This document shows positions 33,581 to 41,303 of a stretch of 64,000 bases of DNA, piece after piece. The position numbers and the translations under genes are program-made. The stretch spans positions 205,592 to 269,591 of the forward strand of contig NZ_JBGFSM010000006.1 in NCBI RefSeq assembly GCF_041679265.1. The letters run 5' to 3'. The notes below the pieces were generated by a model that saw nothing but the letters and a program-made list of their open reading frames with translations, did not search any database and was not told where the DNA came from. Every line of letters starts with the position of its first letter. Position 1 is the stretch's first letter. This DNA is from Autumnicola sp041679265. Its GTDB lineage: Bacteria > Bacteroidota > Bacteroidia > Flavobacteriales > Flavobacteriaceae.

Positions 33581-36244
33581 TCAGGCTCTTGCTTTCTGCT
33601 TACTGCTTAACATCCGCTTGATCTCATTAAGCTTCATCAAAGCTTCCACAGGGGTAAGGGTATCAATATCTATATGCAGCAGTTCGTCCCGAAGTTCTTC
33701 CAGCAACGGGTCGTCCAGGTTAAAGAAACTTAGCTGCATCTCATCTTCGGCCGATTTCTTTAAAATTTCTCCCGAATCTTCCATGGCATGGGATTGCTCC
33801 AGTTTTTTCAGAATTTTATTGGCGCGATGCAATACCTGCTGCGGCATACCTGCCATTTTAGCCACATGAATCCCAAAACTGTGCTCGCTTCCCCCAGGCA
33901 CCAGTTTCCGAAGAAAAAGAACATTATCTTTTAACTCCTTCACCGATACATTGAAATTTTTAATACGGGAAAAAGTATCGCCCATTTCATTTAGTTCATG
34001 GTAATGCGTGGCGAAAAGGGTTTTTGGGCGGGCGGGATGTTCGTGCAGGTATTCACTTATAGCCCAGGCTATGGAAATCCCATCGTAAGTACTGGTGCCA
34101 CGGCCAATTTCGTCCAGCAGCACAAGGCTTCTCTTGGAAATATTATTCAGAATATTGGCAGTCTCGTTCATTTCTACCATAAAAGTAGATTCTCCCATAG
34201 AAATATTATCGCTTGCTCCCACCCTGGTAAAAATTTTATCTACCAAACCTATCCGCGCCTCTTTTGCCGGTACAAAACTTCCCATTTGGGCCATAAGCAC
34301 AATAAGGGCAGTCTGCCTTAAAATAGCCGATTTACCACTCATGTTTGGCCCGGTAATCATGATAATTTGCTGGTTTTCGCGGTCCAGTTGCACCGTATTG
34401 CTTACATAAGTTTCCCCAATGGGAAGCTGTTTTTCAATCACCGGGTGCCTCCCTTCCTGAATATCCAGTTCATATTCTTCCTCCATGACCGGGCGGCAGT
34501 AATTCTCGGCTTTTGCCTGCTGTGCAAAGGAACAAAGGCAATCCAGACGGGCCACCAGTTGGGCATTTTGCTGCACCGGCTGTATATAATCGTTCATCCA
34601 GCCAACCAGTTTCGCAAAGATTTTCTGCTCCAGCTGAAGGATCTTCTCTTCGGCGCCAAGAATTTTTGCTTCATATTCCTTAAGTTCTTCAGTGATATAG
34701 CGCTCTGCATTTACCAGGGTCTGCTTCCGCGTCCAGCCTTCAGGCACCTTATTTTTATGGGTATTTCTAACTTCAATATAATAGCCATATACATTGTTGC
34801 TCCCAATCTTCAGGGAAGTTATACCAGTAGAGGCGCACTCGCGTTCCAGCATATTGTCCAGGTAATCCTTGCCGGAAAAAGCAATTTTTCGAAGTTCGTC
34901 CAGTTCCGCAGAAAAACCACTGGCGATCACATTTCCCTTCTGCACATTTACCGGCGCATCTTCGGTGAGGCTTTCCCGGATTTTATTTCTTAACAGGTCA
35001 CAGCCCTGCAGGTTATCGCCTATCACTTTTAAGGCTTCATTTTTACATTCCGAAGAAATCTTTTTAATAGGAATTACCGCGTCAAGGGAATTTTTTAACT
35101 GGTTCACCTCACGCGGAGTTACTTTTCCCGTGGCTACTTTGGAAATAAGCCTTTCCAAATCACTTATCTCTTTAATTTGTTGCTGAATTTCAGCTAAAAC
35201 CGAAGCATTTTCTATGAAGAATTGCACCACATCATGGCGCTTGCTTATTTTTTCGCCATTTTTAAGCGGAAGGGCCAGCCAGCGCTTCAGCAGCCTTCCT
35301 CCCATGGGAGAAATCGTTTTGTCTATCACGTCCAGCAACGTGGCTGCATTCATGGCGGTGGAATGGTATAATTCCAGGTTCCTGATGGTAAAACGGTCCA
35401 TCCATACATACTCTTCTTCAGCTATGCGGCTAATTGAAGAAATATGCTGAAGTTTATGATGCCTGGTTTCAGATAAATACTGCAAAATAGCCCCCGAGGC
35501 AATGACTCCTTCCTCCAGGTGGTCTACTCCAAAACCCTTAAGAGATTTGGTTTGAAAATGAGAAGTCAGGGCCTCAAAAGCAAAATCCTGTTTAAAAACC
35601 CAGTCTTCCATATAAAAGGTATGAAAGTTCTCCCCAAAAACGGCGGCAAACTCTTTTCTAAATTTCTTCTGAATTAACACCTCACTGGGGCTAAAATTCT
35701 GAAGCAGTTTATCTATATATTCTGAAGTGCCCTGAGCGGTAAGAAATTCGCCGGTAGAGACATCCAGAAAGGCAATTCCCGTCTCCTTTTTTCCAAAATG
35801 CAAAGCACATAGGAAGTTGTTGGATTTGCTGTTAAGCACCTCATCACTCAATGCCACCCCGGGAGTCACCAGTTCTGTCACCCCGCGCTTTACGATCTTT
35901 TTAGTGAGTTTTGGATCTTCCAGCTGGTCGCATATTGCCACACGTTGTCCCGCTTTTACCAGCTTTGGCAAATAGGTATTTAAAGAATGGTGGGGAAACC
36001 CGGCAAGTTCGCTTCTTTCTCCCCCATTGTTGCGATTGGTAAGTACTATATTGAGGATACGGGCGGTTTTTACCGCATCCTCCCCAAAAGTTTCGTAAAA
36101 ATCACCCACCCTGAACAACAATAAAGCATCAGGATATTTGAGCTTGATGCTGTTATATTGCTTCATTAAAGGCGTGACCTTCTGGGGTTTTTTAGCTGAC
36201 AATTTTTTGGGATTTTTAATTTGGGCTAATGTAAAGAATCCCAA
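33581..36244 (-). CDS. mutS: DNA mismatch repair protein MutS
   Basis: An 887-residue MutS that recognises mismatches and uses ATP to recruit MutL. Seen: N-terminal mismatch-binding domain with the conserved FRVGDFYETF (Phe-X-Glu), connector, lever, clamp and the C-terminal ATPase with GPNMSGKS Walker A, LVLLDEIGRGTSTYDG Walker B region, and THYHEL. The start is uncertain: the first ATG (36244) gives an unusual 15-residue leader; a TTG at residue 15 (just before SAKKPQKVTPLMKQYN) fits other flavobacterial MutS proteins better. The stop is followed by heptad repeats. Confidence 0.95.
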   Translation of the reverse strand: MGFFTLAQIKNPKKLSAKKPQKVTPLMKQYNSIKLKYPDALLLFRVGDFYETFGEDAVKTARILNIVLTNRNNGGERSELAGFPHHSLNTYLPKLVKAGQRVAICDQLEDPKLTKKIVKRGVTELVTPGVALSDEVLNSKSNNFLCALHFGKKETGIAFLDVSTGEFLTAQGTSEYIDKLLQNFSPSEVLIQKKFRKEFAAVFGENFHTFYMEDWVFKQDFAFEALTSHFQTKSLKGFGVDHLEEGVIASGAILQYLSETRHHKLQHISSISRIAEEEYVWMDRFTIRNLELYHSTAMNAATLLDVIDKTISPMGGRLLKRWLALPLKNGEKISKRHDVVQFFIENASVLAEIQQQIKEISDLERLISKVATGKVTPREVNQLKNSLDAVIPIKKISSECKNEALKVIGDNLQGCDLLRNKIRESLTEDAPVNVQKGNVIASGFSAELDELRKIAFSGKDYLDNMLERECASTGITSLKIGSNNVYGYYIEVRNTHKNKVPEGWTRKQTLVNAERYITEELKEYEAKILGAEEKILQLEQKIFAKLVGWMNDYIQPVQQNAQLVARLDCLCSFAQQAKAENYCRPVMEEEYELDIQEGRHPVIEKQLPIGETYVSNTVQLDRENQQIIMITGPNMSGKSAILRQTALIVLMAQMGSFVPAKEARIGLVDKIFTRVGASDNISMGESTFMVEMNETANILNNISKRSLVLLDEIGRGTSTYDGISIAWAISEYLHEHPARPKTLFATHYHELNEMGDTFSRIKNFNVSVKELKDNVLFLRKLVPGGSEHSFGIHVAKMAGMPQQVLHRANKILKKLEQSHAMEDSGEILKKSAEDEMQLSFFNLDDPLLEELRDELLHIDIDTLTPVEALMKLNEIKRMLSSKQKARA

Positions 36245-36413
36245 GTTTTAATAGAAAAGAAACTGCCCCAAGTTATTCAAATTTATCCACAGCTGCAGCC
36301 CACATAAACAAGCCTTTTTTACAGTTTTTGTCAAAACTTACCAACCAAAGAATTATAGCACATATAATAATTTTGCAACCAGAATTTTCCACATTTGAAC
36401 AAACCAGCAACTT

Positions 36414-36749
36414 TTAGTAAAGCATGTTTCTTAAAATACGGTCCAGGTTACATTCCATCATGGTATATTTTTTATCAGATAAAAAAACCTCCTGCATCTC
36501 CTTTTGCAGCTCAAGAATTTCCTTGTAAGAAAAATGATGTACCGCCACAGTGTCCTGAATTTTCTCCAGGCTGTCTTCCTCGGTATCCCCTGCGATTTCT
36601 TTTTGCATCTTTTCAAAAGTCTCCTTATCCACTTTAGATTTAATAAGGTTTACTTCCTCCTCGGTTTGCAAAGCATCTGCATTAGCACACAAGAGCAGGA
36701 TATACACCTGCAATTCCCTCTTCGTCCAGTGAATTTTTTCTTTAGTCAT
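36414..36749 (-). CDS. TerB-like protein
   Basis: A 111-residue all-helical protein. The opening WTKRELQVYILLLCANADALQTEEEVNLI and closing SDKKYTMMECNLDRILRNM fit the TerB/DjlA-like fold seen in Bacteroidota small proteins, in which an acidic helix pair surrounds the signature A-DA-(x)-EEE. TerB-type domains are best known from tellurite resistance and phage defence; here the role is unknown. It starts 12 bases after the stop of a Pycsar-effector-like membrane protein and probably forms an operon with it. Confidence 0.72.
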   Translation of the reverse strand: MTKEKIHWTKRELQVYILLLCANADALQTEEEVNLIKSKVDKETFEKMQKEIAGDTEEDSLEKIQDTVAVHHFSYKEILELQKEMQEVFLSDKKYTMMECNLDRILRNMLY

Positions 36750-36761
36750 AACTTCCGAAAT

Positions 36762-37337
36762 TTAAGTGTTTATAATAGTCAGCACATAATAAATTACAAT
36801 TATCAGCAGAATAAAAAGTCCTATCGCTAAAAACCGCAGGGAACGGTTTACATTCATAAATTTTACACTGGCAATTTTGGAGTTTATATATACCTGTTGG
36901 CCTAAATGATCAAAAAGCTGGTCTTCATCAAGGCTGATGTTATAGAAGGTCCTGGAAAAGTTTTTAATATCCCCAAATTTACTGATGACATCCCGGAAGA
37001 AGAAAATATTCTTATCGTACCTGCCCTCAATACGGGGCATGAAACAACGAATACTGTAGTAGATGGAAATTACCATGGAAAGAAACCACAGGCCCAGCAA
37101 AAAGTAAATGGCAATTTCATTTTTGCTCACAAAATGGGACAGGACCACATCTATGTTCTGAAAAATAAAATTAAACAGGATCCCGTAAAACGATAGAATT
37201 AGCCCTGCTTTAAGCTCTGAAGCTTTAATAAGAGAGGCAACATAGGTAATGCTTCCCCAGTAATGGTCTATAAGATCATCTGTATGTTTGTTTTTAACAT
37301 GAGGGGCTATTTTAGATTCCAAATCTTCCTGGCTCAT
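36762..37337 (-). CDS. PycTM-like (DUF5706) membrane protein, possible Pycsar effector
   Basis: A 191-residue protein with three membrane helices (about 43-61, 75-94, 166-187). The segment ASELKAGLILSFYGILF resembles the D/E-x-KA-x-x-LL first helix of DUF5706/PycTM, CFMPRI fits the post-helix-2 PR motif, and LGQQVYINSKIASVKFMNVN fits the conserved pre-helix-3 segment. In Pycsar defence, PycTM disrupts the membrane when a pyrimidine cyclase makes cCMP or cUMP. No cyclase gene is visible nearby, so either this is a solitary relative with another role or the cyclase is encoded elsewhere. It is paired with a TerB-like gene. Confidence 0.7.
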   Translation of the reverse strand: MSQEDLESKIAPHVKNKHTDDLIDHYWGSITYVASLIKASELKAGLILSFYGILFNFIFQNIDVVLSHFVSKNEIAIYFLLGLWFLSMVISIYYSIRCFMPRIEGRYDKNIFFFRDVISKFGDIKNFSRTFYNISLDEDQLFDHLGQQVYINSKIASVKFMNVNRSLRFLAIGLFILLIIVIYYVLTIINT

Positions 37338-37731
37338 AAATATGATATTTGTAATACAACTAGGGCAGCTCGCAATATGCCGCCAGTATTTTCTGCCATT
37401 TTTCCGGTAAATTTTCTTCTTTATTCTTTTTGAATCTCCGGCTAATCAGTTATTTACCTGCCAATAAGATACTAAAAATCATCTTTTCCTATCTTTATTC
37501 TTCACTTTTAATTTCCCCTCATGCACTTCAGCTTCTTTTATTTCCTCTAACCGTCCGGCCCATTTAAAGAAATAACAATATTAAAGCGACAGATCTCCAG
37601 CTGCCAGCGCATTCAATTCCTTCAAAAAACTTCCCGATTGAATTCAGCCATACATTGCCTGCACCTAAGATAACAGGTGTATTTTCCCGAGTCTTGTACA
37701 AATGCGACATGCACTTAATAAATGCAGCATA
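37338..37731. other. Intergenic region between PycTM-like gene and AraC pseudogene
   Basis: 394 bases with no coding character. It contains a weak inverted repeat CACCT-N8-AGGTG near 37660-37680 and several pyrimidine-rich stretches. I see no clear promoter or terminator. Confidence 0.5.
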
Positions 37732-38510
37732 TTACCTGGTAAGCAAATAATTAATAAAGTCCATATCCAGCTTCACCATAGTATTTGGGGCAACTTTGAG
37801 ATATTTCTTTACATACCGCGTCATATGGGACTGGTCATAATAACCCACCTCATCTGCCAGCTGGGCCCAGGTAATCCCGGGATTTCCCTGAAGAAAATTG
37901 ATTAAGCTTTTAAACTGATAAATTTTGCAGTAGACCTTTGGCGGAAGCCCCAGCATTTTTTTAAAATACCTTTCCTTACGGAAACGTTCCCGTTATTTTC
38001 ATGAATAAATTCCAAAACCTTTTCCATACAGCCGGTGGTGCGCTCATGCGGAAGCCGTTCCAGGAAAAATGTATTAAGCACCTCTACCTGTTGTTCCGTT
38101 TCCTGTTTTTCTTTTAATGCAGAAAGCAGGTGCTCTGCTTTATCTCTTCCCAGGAAATCGGGTAAAGGTTTGGAAGCATTGGTAAGCTCAGCCATATTAT
38201 TCCCAAAAAGCCTGAACATGCCAAGCGGGTAAAAAAATACCATAATGGATTTTACATATCCGCGAATTTCCCCATAAACAGGCGAGGTTACCTGCCCCGT
38301 GGCCACCGCAGGAGTGGTAAAAAAATCTCTCCCGTCAATCCTGGAAACAAGCCTGCCCTTTCGATTTAACAAATTAATGATAAAACCACAAAGAGCTAAA
38401 GGAGGAGAAAAATAGGGTTGTTGCATGCCCTCCGGTATTTCCAGGACTCCATAAGAGGCTATACATTCCTGAAGCGCGGGATCGGGAAGATAATTTGAAG
38501 GTTTTTTCAT
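37732..38510 (-). pseudogene. AraC-family regulator broken by a deletion and frameshift
   Basis: The N-terminal sensor domain (YLPDPALQECIASYGV ... TGQVTSPVYGEIRGYVKSIMVFFYPLGMF, a Bacteroidota DUF6597-like domain) runs in frame from about 38510 to EFIHENNGNVSV near 37985. The C-terminal HTH continues in another frame as KERYFKKMLGLPPKVYCKIYQFKSL to the stop at 37732. Between them the expected first recognition helix (about 12-15 residues) is missing, and the reading frame changes within 37970-37990. The residue order is otherwise that of a complete regulator, so a deletion of non-triplet length inactivated it. The start used is the ATG at 38510. Confidence 0.82.
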
Positions 38511-38774
38511 ATGCCCGGTTTTTAATCCCATAACCATATAGAGTTACAGATACTATGAAAGTTGCCACCGGGAGGAATCCTTAAACAGTAAGATGCCGAT
38601 CAAGAAGAGCAAATACTAATATAAGTATTTCCCGGGATGGAAATTCATGATTTTGTGATAAAGTTTTTATTCAAAACCCCACTCTCTGCCATGGCTACGG
38701 CTGGAATTTAAACGAGACCAGTCATTCCAATATTTTTAAATCCTTCAATTGGAGATTCTGAAAATATGGAATCT

Positions 38775-38790
38775 AAAGAGATCTCTCTTT
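38775..38790. repeat. Small palindrome AAAGAGA-TC-TCTCTTT
   Basis: A 7-bp inverted repeat with a 2-base centre, 18 bases past the stop of the ModF-like gene. Without a T-run it is a poor terminator; a binding site is possible. Confidence 0.3.
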
Positions 38791-38807
38791 CATGTGAGAA
38801 AATTACT

Positions 38808-40058
38808 TCAGTGCGCCCTGCCTTCAGAACCATTTTCAGCGGGAACAAGTTCATAAACCTTTTCAGGTTTTAGTCCTTTTTCCCGTCGGTGGGAAACAAA
38901 AATGACCGCGGTCTCACTTTGCGCTGAAATTTTATTGATCAACCCGCAAACTTTTAGTGCACTCTTTTCATCCAGGGCTGTGGTAGGTTCATCAAGAATT
39001 AGAAGTGGAGGATGCTTGATCATTGCTCTCGCGATAAGCAGGAGGCGCTGCTCCGGCAGCGATAATTTTGTAAAGATGTGGTTTTTCCTGTGCTCCAGGC
39101 CAATCACTTTTAGCCATTTCCCGGCCAGTGTAAGTTGTCCGGCAGTCGGCTTTTGATATAGGCCAATGCTGTCCACCAAGCCGGAAACGAGCATTTCCTG
39201 CGCTGTATTTCTTCTGTGGAAAAGCTCGGTTATGGCAGGCGAAAAATAGCCGATTTTATTTTTAATCTCCCACACGCTTTCCCCGCTGCCTTTTCTCTTT
39301 CCGAATAAAAACACTTCTTCCACAAAAGCTTTAGGATTATCGCCATAGATCATGCTCAAAATGGTGGTTTTTCCTGAACCATTAGGGCCGGTTAATTCCC
39401 AGAATTCTCCTTTTTCTACCTTCCAGCTGATATTATTTAAAATTGGCCGCCCCTCATAATTTACAGAAACGTTCTTCAAGTTGACCAAAGTTTCCGGAAA
39501 ATCATGAAAAGCAACCGGAGCGGCAGGAATTGTTTGGCTTTTTCGAATATTGCCTGCAAAGAAATCCCGGGCTAAAAATGCTTCAGCAGAAAAAGATTTG
39601 TATTGTTTATCATTTTCAAAAAGCAAGATTTTATCAATAAAAGCAAAAAGGTCTTCCTTCCTTCGGAAAAGCTGAATAATAAAAATTTCTTTTGAAATTT
39701 CCCTCAGCCTTATTTTCAAATCTTCTACAGATTGCCGGTCCAGAGTATCGAAAATACTGTCTAGGATAAGATAGTCAGGATTTTGCTTCAACAGGTAATT
39801 AAGCAGGGCTTTACGTTTCTCCCCGCTGGAAAAAGTGCGCAACGATCTTCCAGTTTCGCCCACCAGTTCAGAATAATCCCTTCGCTGATCTTCCTCTATA
39901 AATTTTTCCAGTACTTTTTCTGAAAAAACCGCCCCGCTTTTTTCCTTAAACCCGATTAGTTCCGGTACGGTTTCCTTCTCAATGAGCTTATTCAGCCATT
40001 CATCATTTTCAGAAAAACCCTTCACATAAATTGCGTAATGCTTCAAAACCAACTCCAT
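38808..40058 (-). CDS. ModF-like double ABC ATPase with degenerate first half
   Basis: A 416-residue protein with two ABC ATP-binding halves. Half 1 (about 1-150) has the signature FSSGEKRKALL (76-86) and a Walker B-like LILDSIF (97-103) but no Walker A loop. Half 2 (about 190-410) is complete: Walker A GPNGSGKT (224-231), the signature LSLPEQRLLLIARAM (a variant of LSGGQ), Walker B LLILDEPT and a His-loop in FVSHRRE. Similar soluble double ATPases (ModF, PhrA) have no membrane partner, and their function is unclear. Half 1 is degenerate in the flavobacterial relatives I recall too. Monocistronic. Confidence 0.8.
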   Translation of the reverse strand: MELVLKHYAIYVKGFSENDEWLNKLIEKETVPELIGFKEKSGAVFSEKVLEKFIEEDQRRDYSELVGETGRSLRTFSSGEKRKALLNYLLKQNPDYLILDSIFDTLDRQSVEDLKIRLREISKEIFIIQLFRRKEDLFAFIDKILLFENDKQYKSFSAEAFLARDFFAGNIRKSQTIPAAPVAFHDFPETLVNLKNVSVNYEGRPILNNISWKVEKGEFWELTGPNGSGKTTILSMIYGDNPKAFVEEVFLFGKRKGSGESVWEIKNKIGYFSPAITELFHRRNTAQEMLVSGLVDSIGLYQKPTAGQLTLAGKWLKVIGLEHRKNHIFTKLSLPEQRLLLIARAMIKHPPLLILDEPTTALDEKSALKVCGLINKISAQSETAVIFVSHRREKGLKPEKVYELVPAENGSEGRAH

Positions 40059-40154
40059 TAAATTTGCCCCGGTTTACTTTCCCACTTTTCTCTCCTCACT
40101 CACTCCAAAACTTCCTCAGAATCCACAGATTCCCATAGAAATTATTACCATTTT

Positions 40155-40203
40155 CACTTTTCACTTTCCATTTTTCACTTTCCATTTTTCACTTTTCACT
40201 TTC
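40155..40203. repeat. 7-bp tandem array overlapping the esterase stop codon
   Basis: Seven perfect-length units on the plus strand with consensus CAYTTTY. On the gene's strand the array reads RTGRAAA-like and supplies the final four residues (ESEK) and the TGA stop of the esterase at 40189. A partial unit continues to 40148. Confidence 0.8.
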
Positions 40204-41097
40204 TGAATCCAGATTTCTGAGCCAGGTATAAAATAATTCCGGCCACGACTCCAGTACGCGGTTAGCATTTCCAAGTGAAAAACCATGCCCACCTTCAGGA
40301 TAAATATGCATTTCTACCGGGACATTGTTATCCTTTACAGCTTTGTAAAAATCCAATGAGTTTTCCACCGGGACCACCTCATCATCTGTGGCATGAACAA
40401 TAAAAGCAGGCGGAGTATCGGGCGAGGCCTTTAATTCATTAGAATACTCATCAACCAGCTCCTGTTTCGGGTTTTTTCCTAATAAAGCGTTCCGGGAGCC
40501 CTGATGAGTAAATTCCATTTTCATGGTAATCACAGGATAGATCAACGCCATAAAATCTGGCCGTGAATTTAGCGAACCTTCACTTTCAAAATGGGTTCCC
40601 AGGGTAGATGCCAGGTGCCCGCCTGCAGAGAAGCCGATAACACCCACTTTTTGACGGTTTATATTCCACTCTGCTGCATGCTCACGAACCAGCTCCATTG
40701 CTTTTTGCGCGTCCTGCAAAGGTGCTTTGTAGCTAACACTTACAGAAGCCGAAGAAGGCAGGCGGTATTTTAGCACAATTCCTGCAATCCCTTTGGTGTT
40801 CAGCCACTTTGCTATTTGAGTTCCTTCCCAGTCAAAAGCAAGGCCCTCATACCCGCCGCCGGGGCAAATTAGCACTGCCTGTCCCGTGGCGATATTTTTT
40901 GGCGGCAGGAACACCTGGATTTCCGGTTCCTGTACTTTTCTGATCCAAAGGAGGTCCCCCTTATCTGCTATTTCTTTTTCTTCTGAAGGTTTGGAGTTGG
41001 GAATTCCTTCGGGCCATAACGGGAAGGTTTCATCTTGTGCCATTGCTGAAGTAATTGTTGCTATTATGAATATTAAGATTAGAAGTTGCTTTTTCAT
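40189..41097 (-). CDS. Exported alpha/beta-hydrolase (acetylxylan-esterase-like)
   Basis: A 302-residue protein with a signal peptide (LLILIFIIATITSAMAQ). The catalytic triad is visible: Ser in GFSAGG (about 155), Asp in ATDDEVVPVEN, and His in GGHGFSLG near the C-terminus; the oxyanion region is CPGGGYEGL. The family removes acyl groups from glycans or peptides (carbohydrate-esterase-like, BD-FAE type). A secreted role in polysaccharide use is inferred. The C-terminal ESEK and stop come from a 7-bp tandem repeat. Confidence 0.88.
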   Translation of the reverse strand: MKKQLLILIFIIATITSAMAQDETFPLWPEGIPNSKPSEEKEIADKGDLLWIRKVQEPEIQVFLPPKNIATGQAVLICPGGGYEGLAFDWEGTQIAKWLNTKGIAGIVLKYRLPSSASVSVSYKAPLQDAQKAMELVREHAAEWNINRQKVGVIGFSAGGHLASTLGTHFESEGSLNSRPDFMALIYPVITMKMEFTHQGSRNALLGKNPKQELVDEYSNELKASPDTPPAFIVHATDDEVVPVENSLDFYKAVKDNNVPVEMHIYPEGGHGFSLGNANRVLESWPELFYTWLRNLDSESEK

Positions 41098-41240
41098 TAT
41101 TTTATGCTTGTGGGTTGTGGATTAAAATGTATTTCTAATTCAAGCTATATGTGAACCAATTATTTTATCTTACTTTTTTAGAGCAAGTAACAATAATTGC
41201 AAATATTTAATTCCTGATTTTTTTCTCCTAATTCAAATTA

Positions 41241-41303
41241 TCCATTATCCATTGCTCATTGTTCATTGTTCATTGCTCATTGCTCATTGTTCATTGTTCA
41301 TTG
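41241..41303. repeat. 7-bp tandem array at the 3' end of the ABC exporter gene
   Basis: Nine heptamers on the plus strand, consensus YYCATTG, with T/C variation at the first two positions and A at the last position of unit 1. They end exactly at the TAA stop of the gene (41304-41306); the following seven bases (TTATTGA) look like one more degenerate unit containing that stop. Confidence 0.85.

Noticed and set aside
36762..37337. Complete Pycsar defence system
   Set aside because: No pyrimidine cyclase is visible; only an effector-like gene is present.
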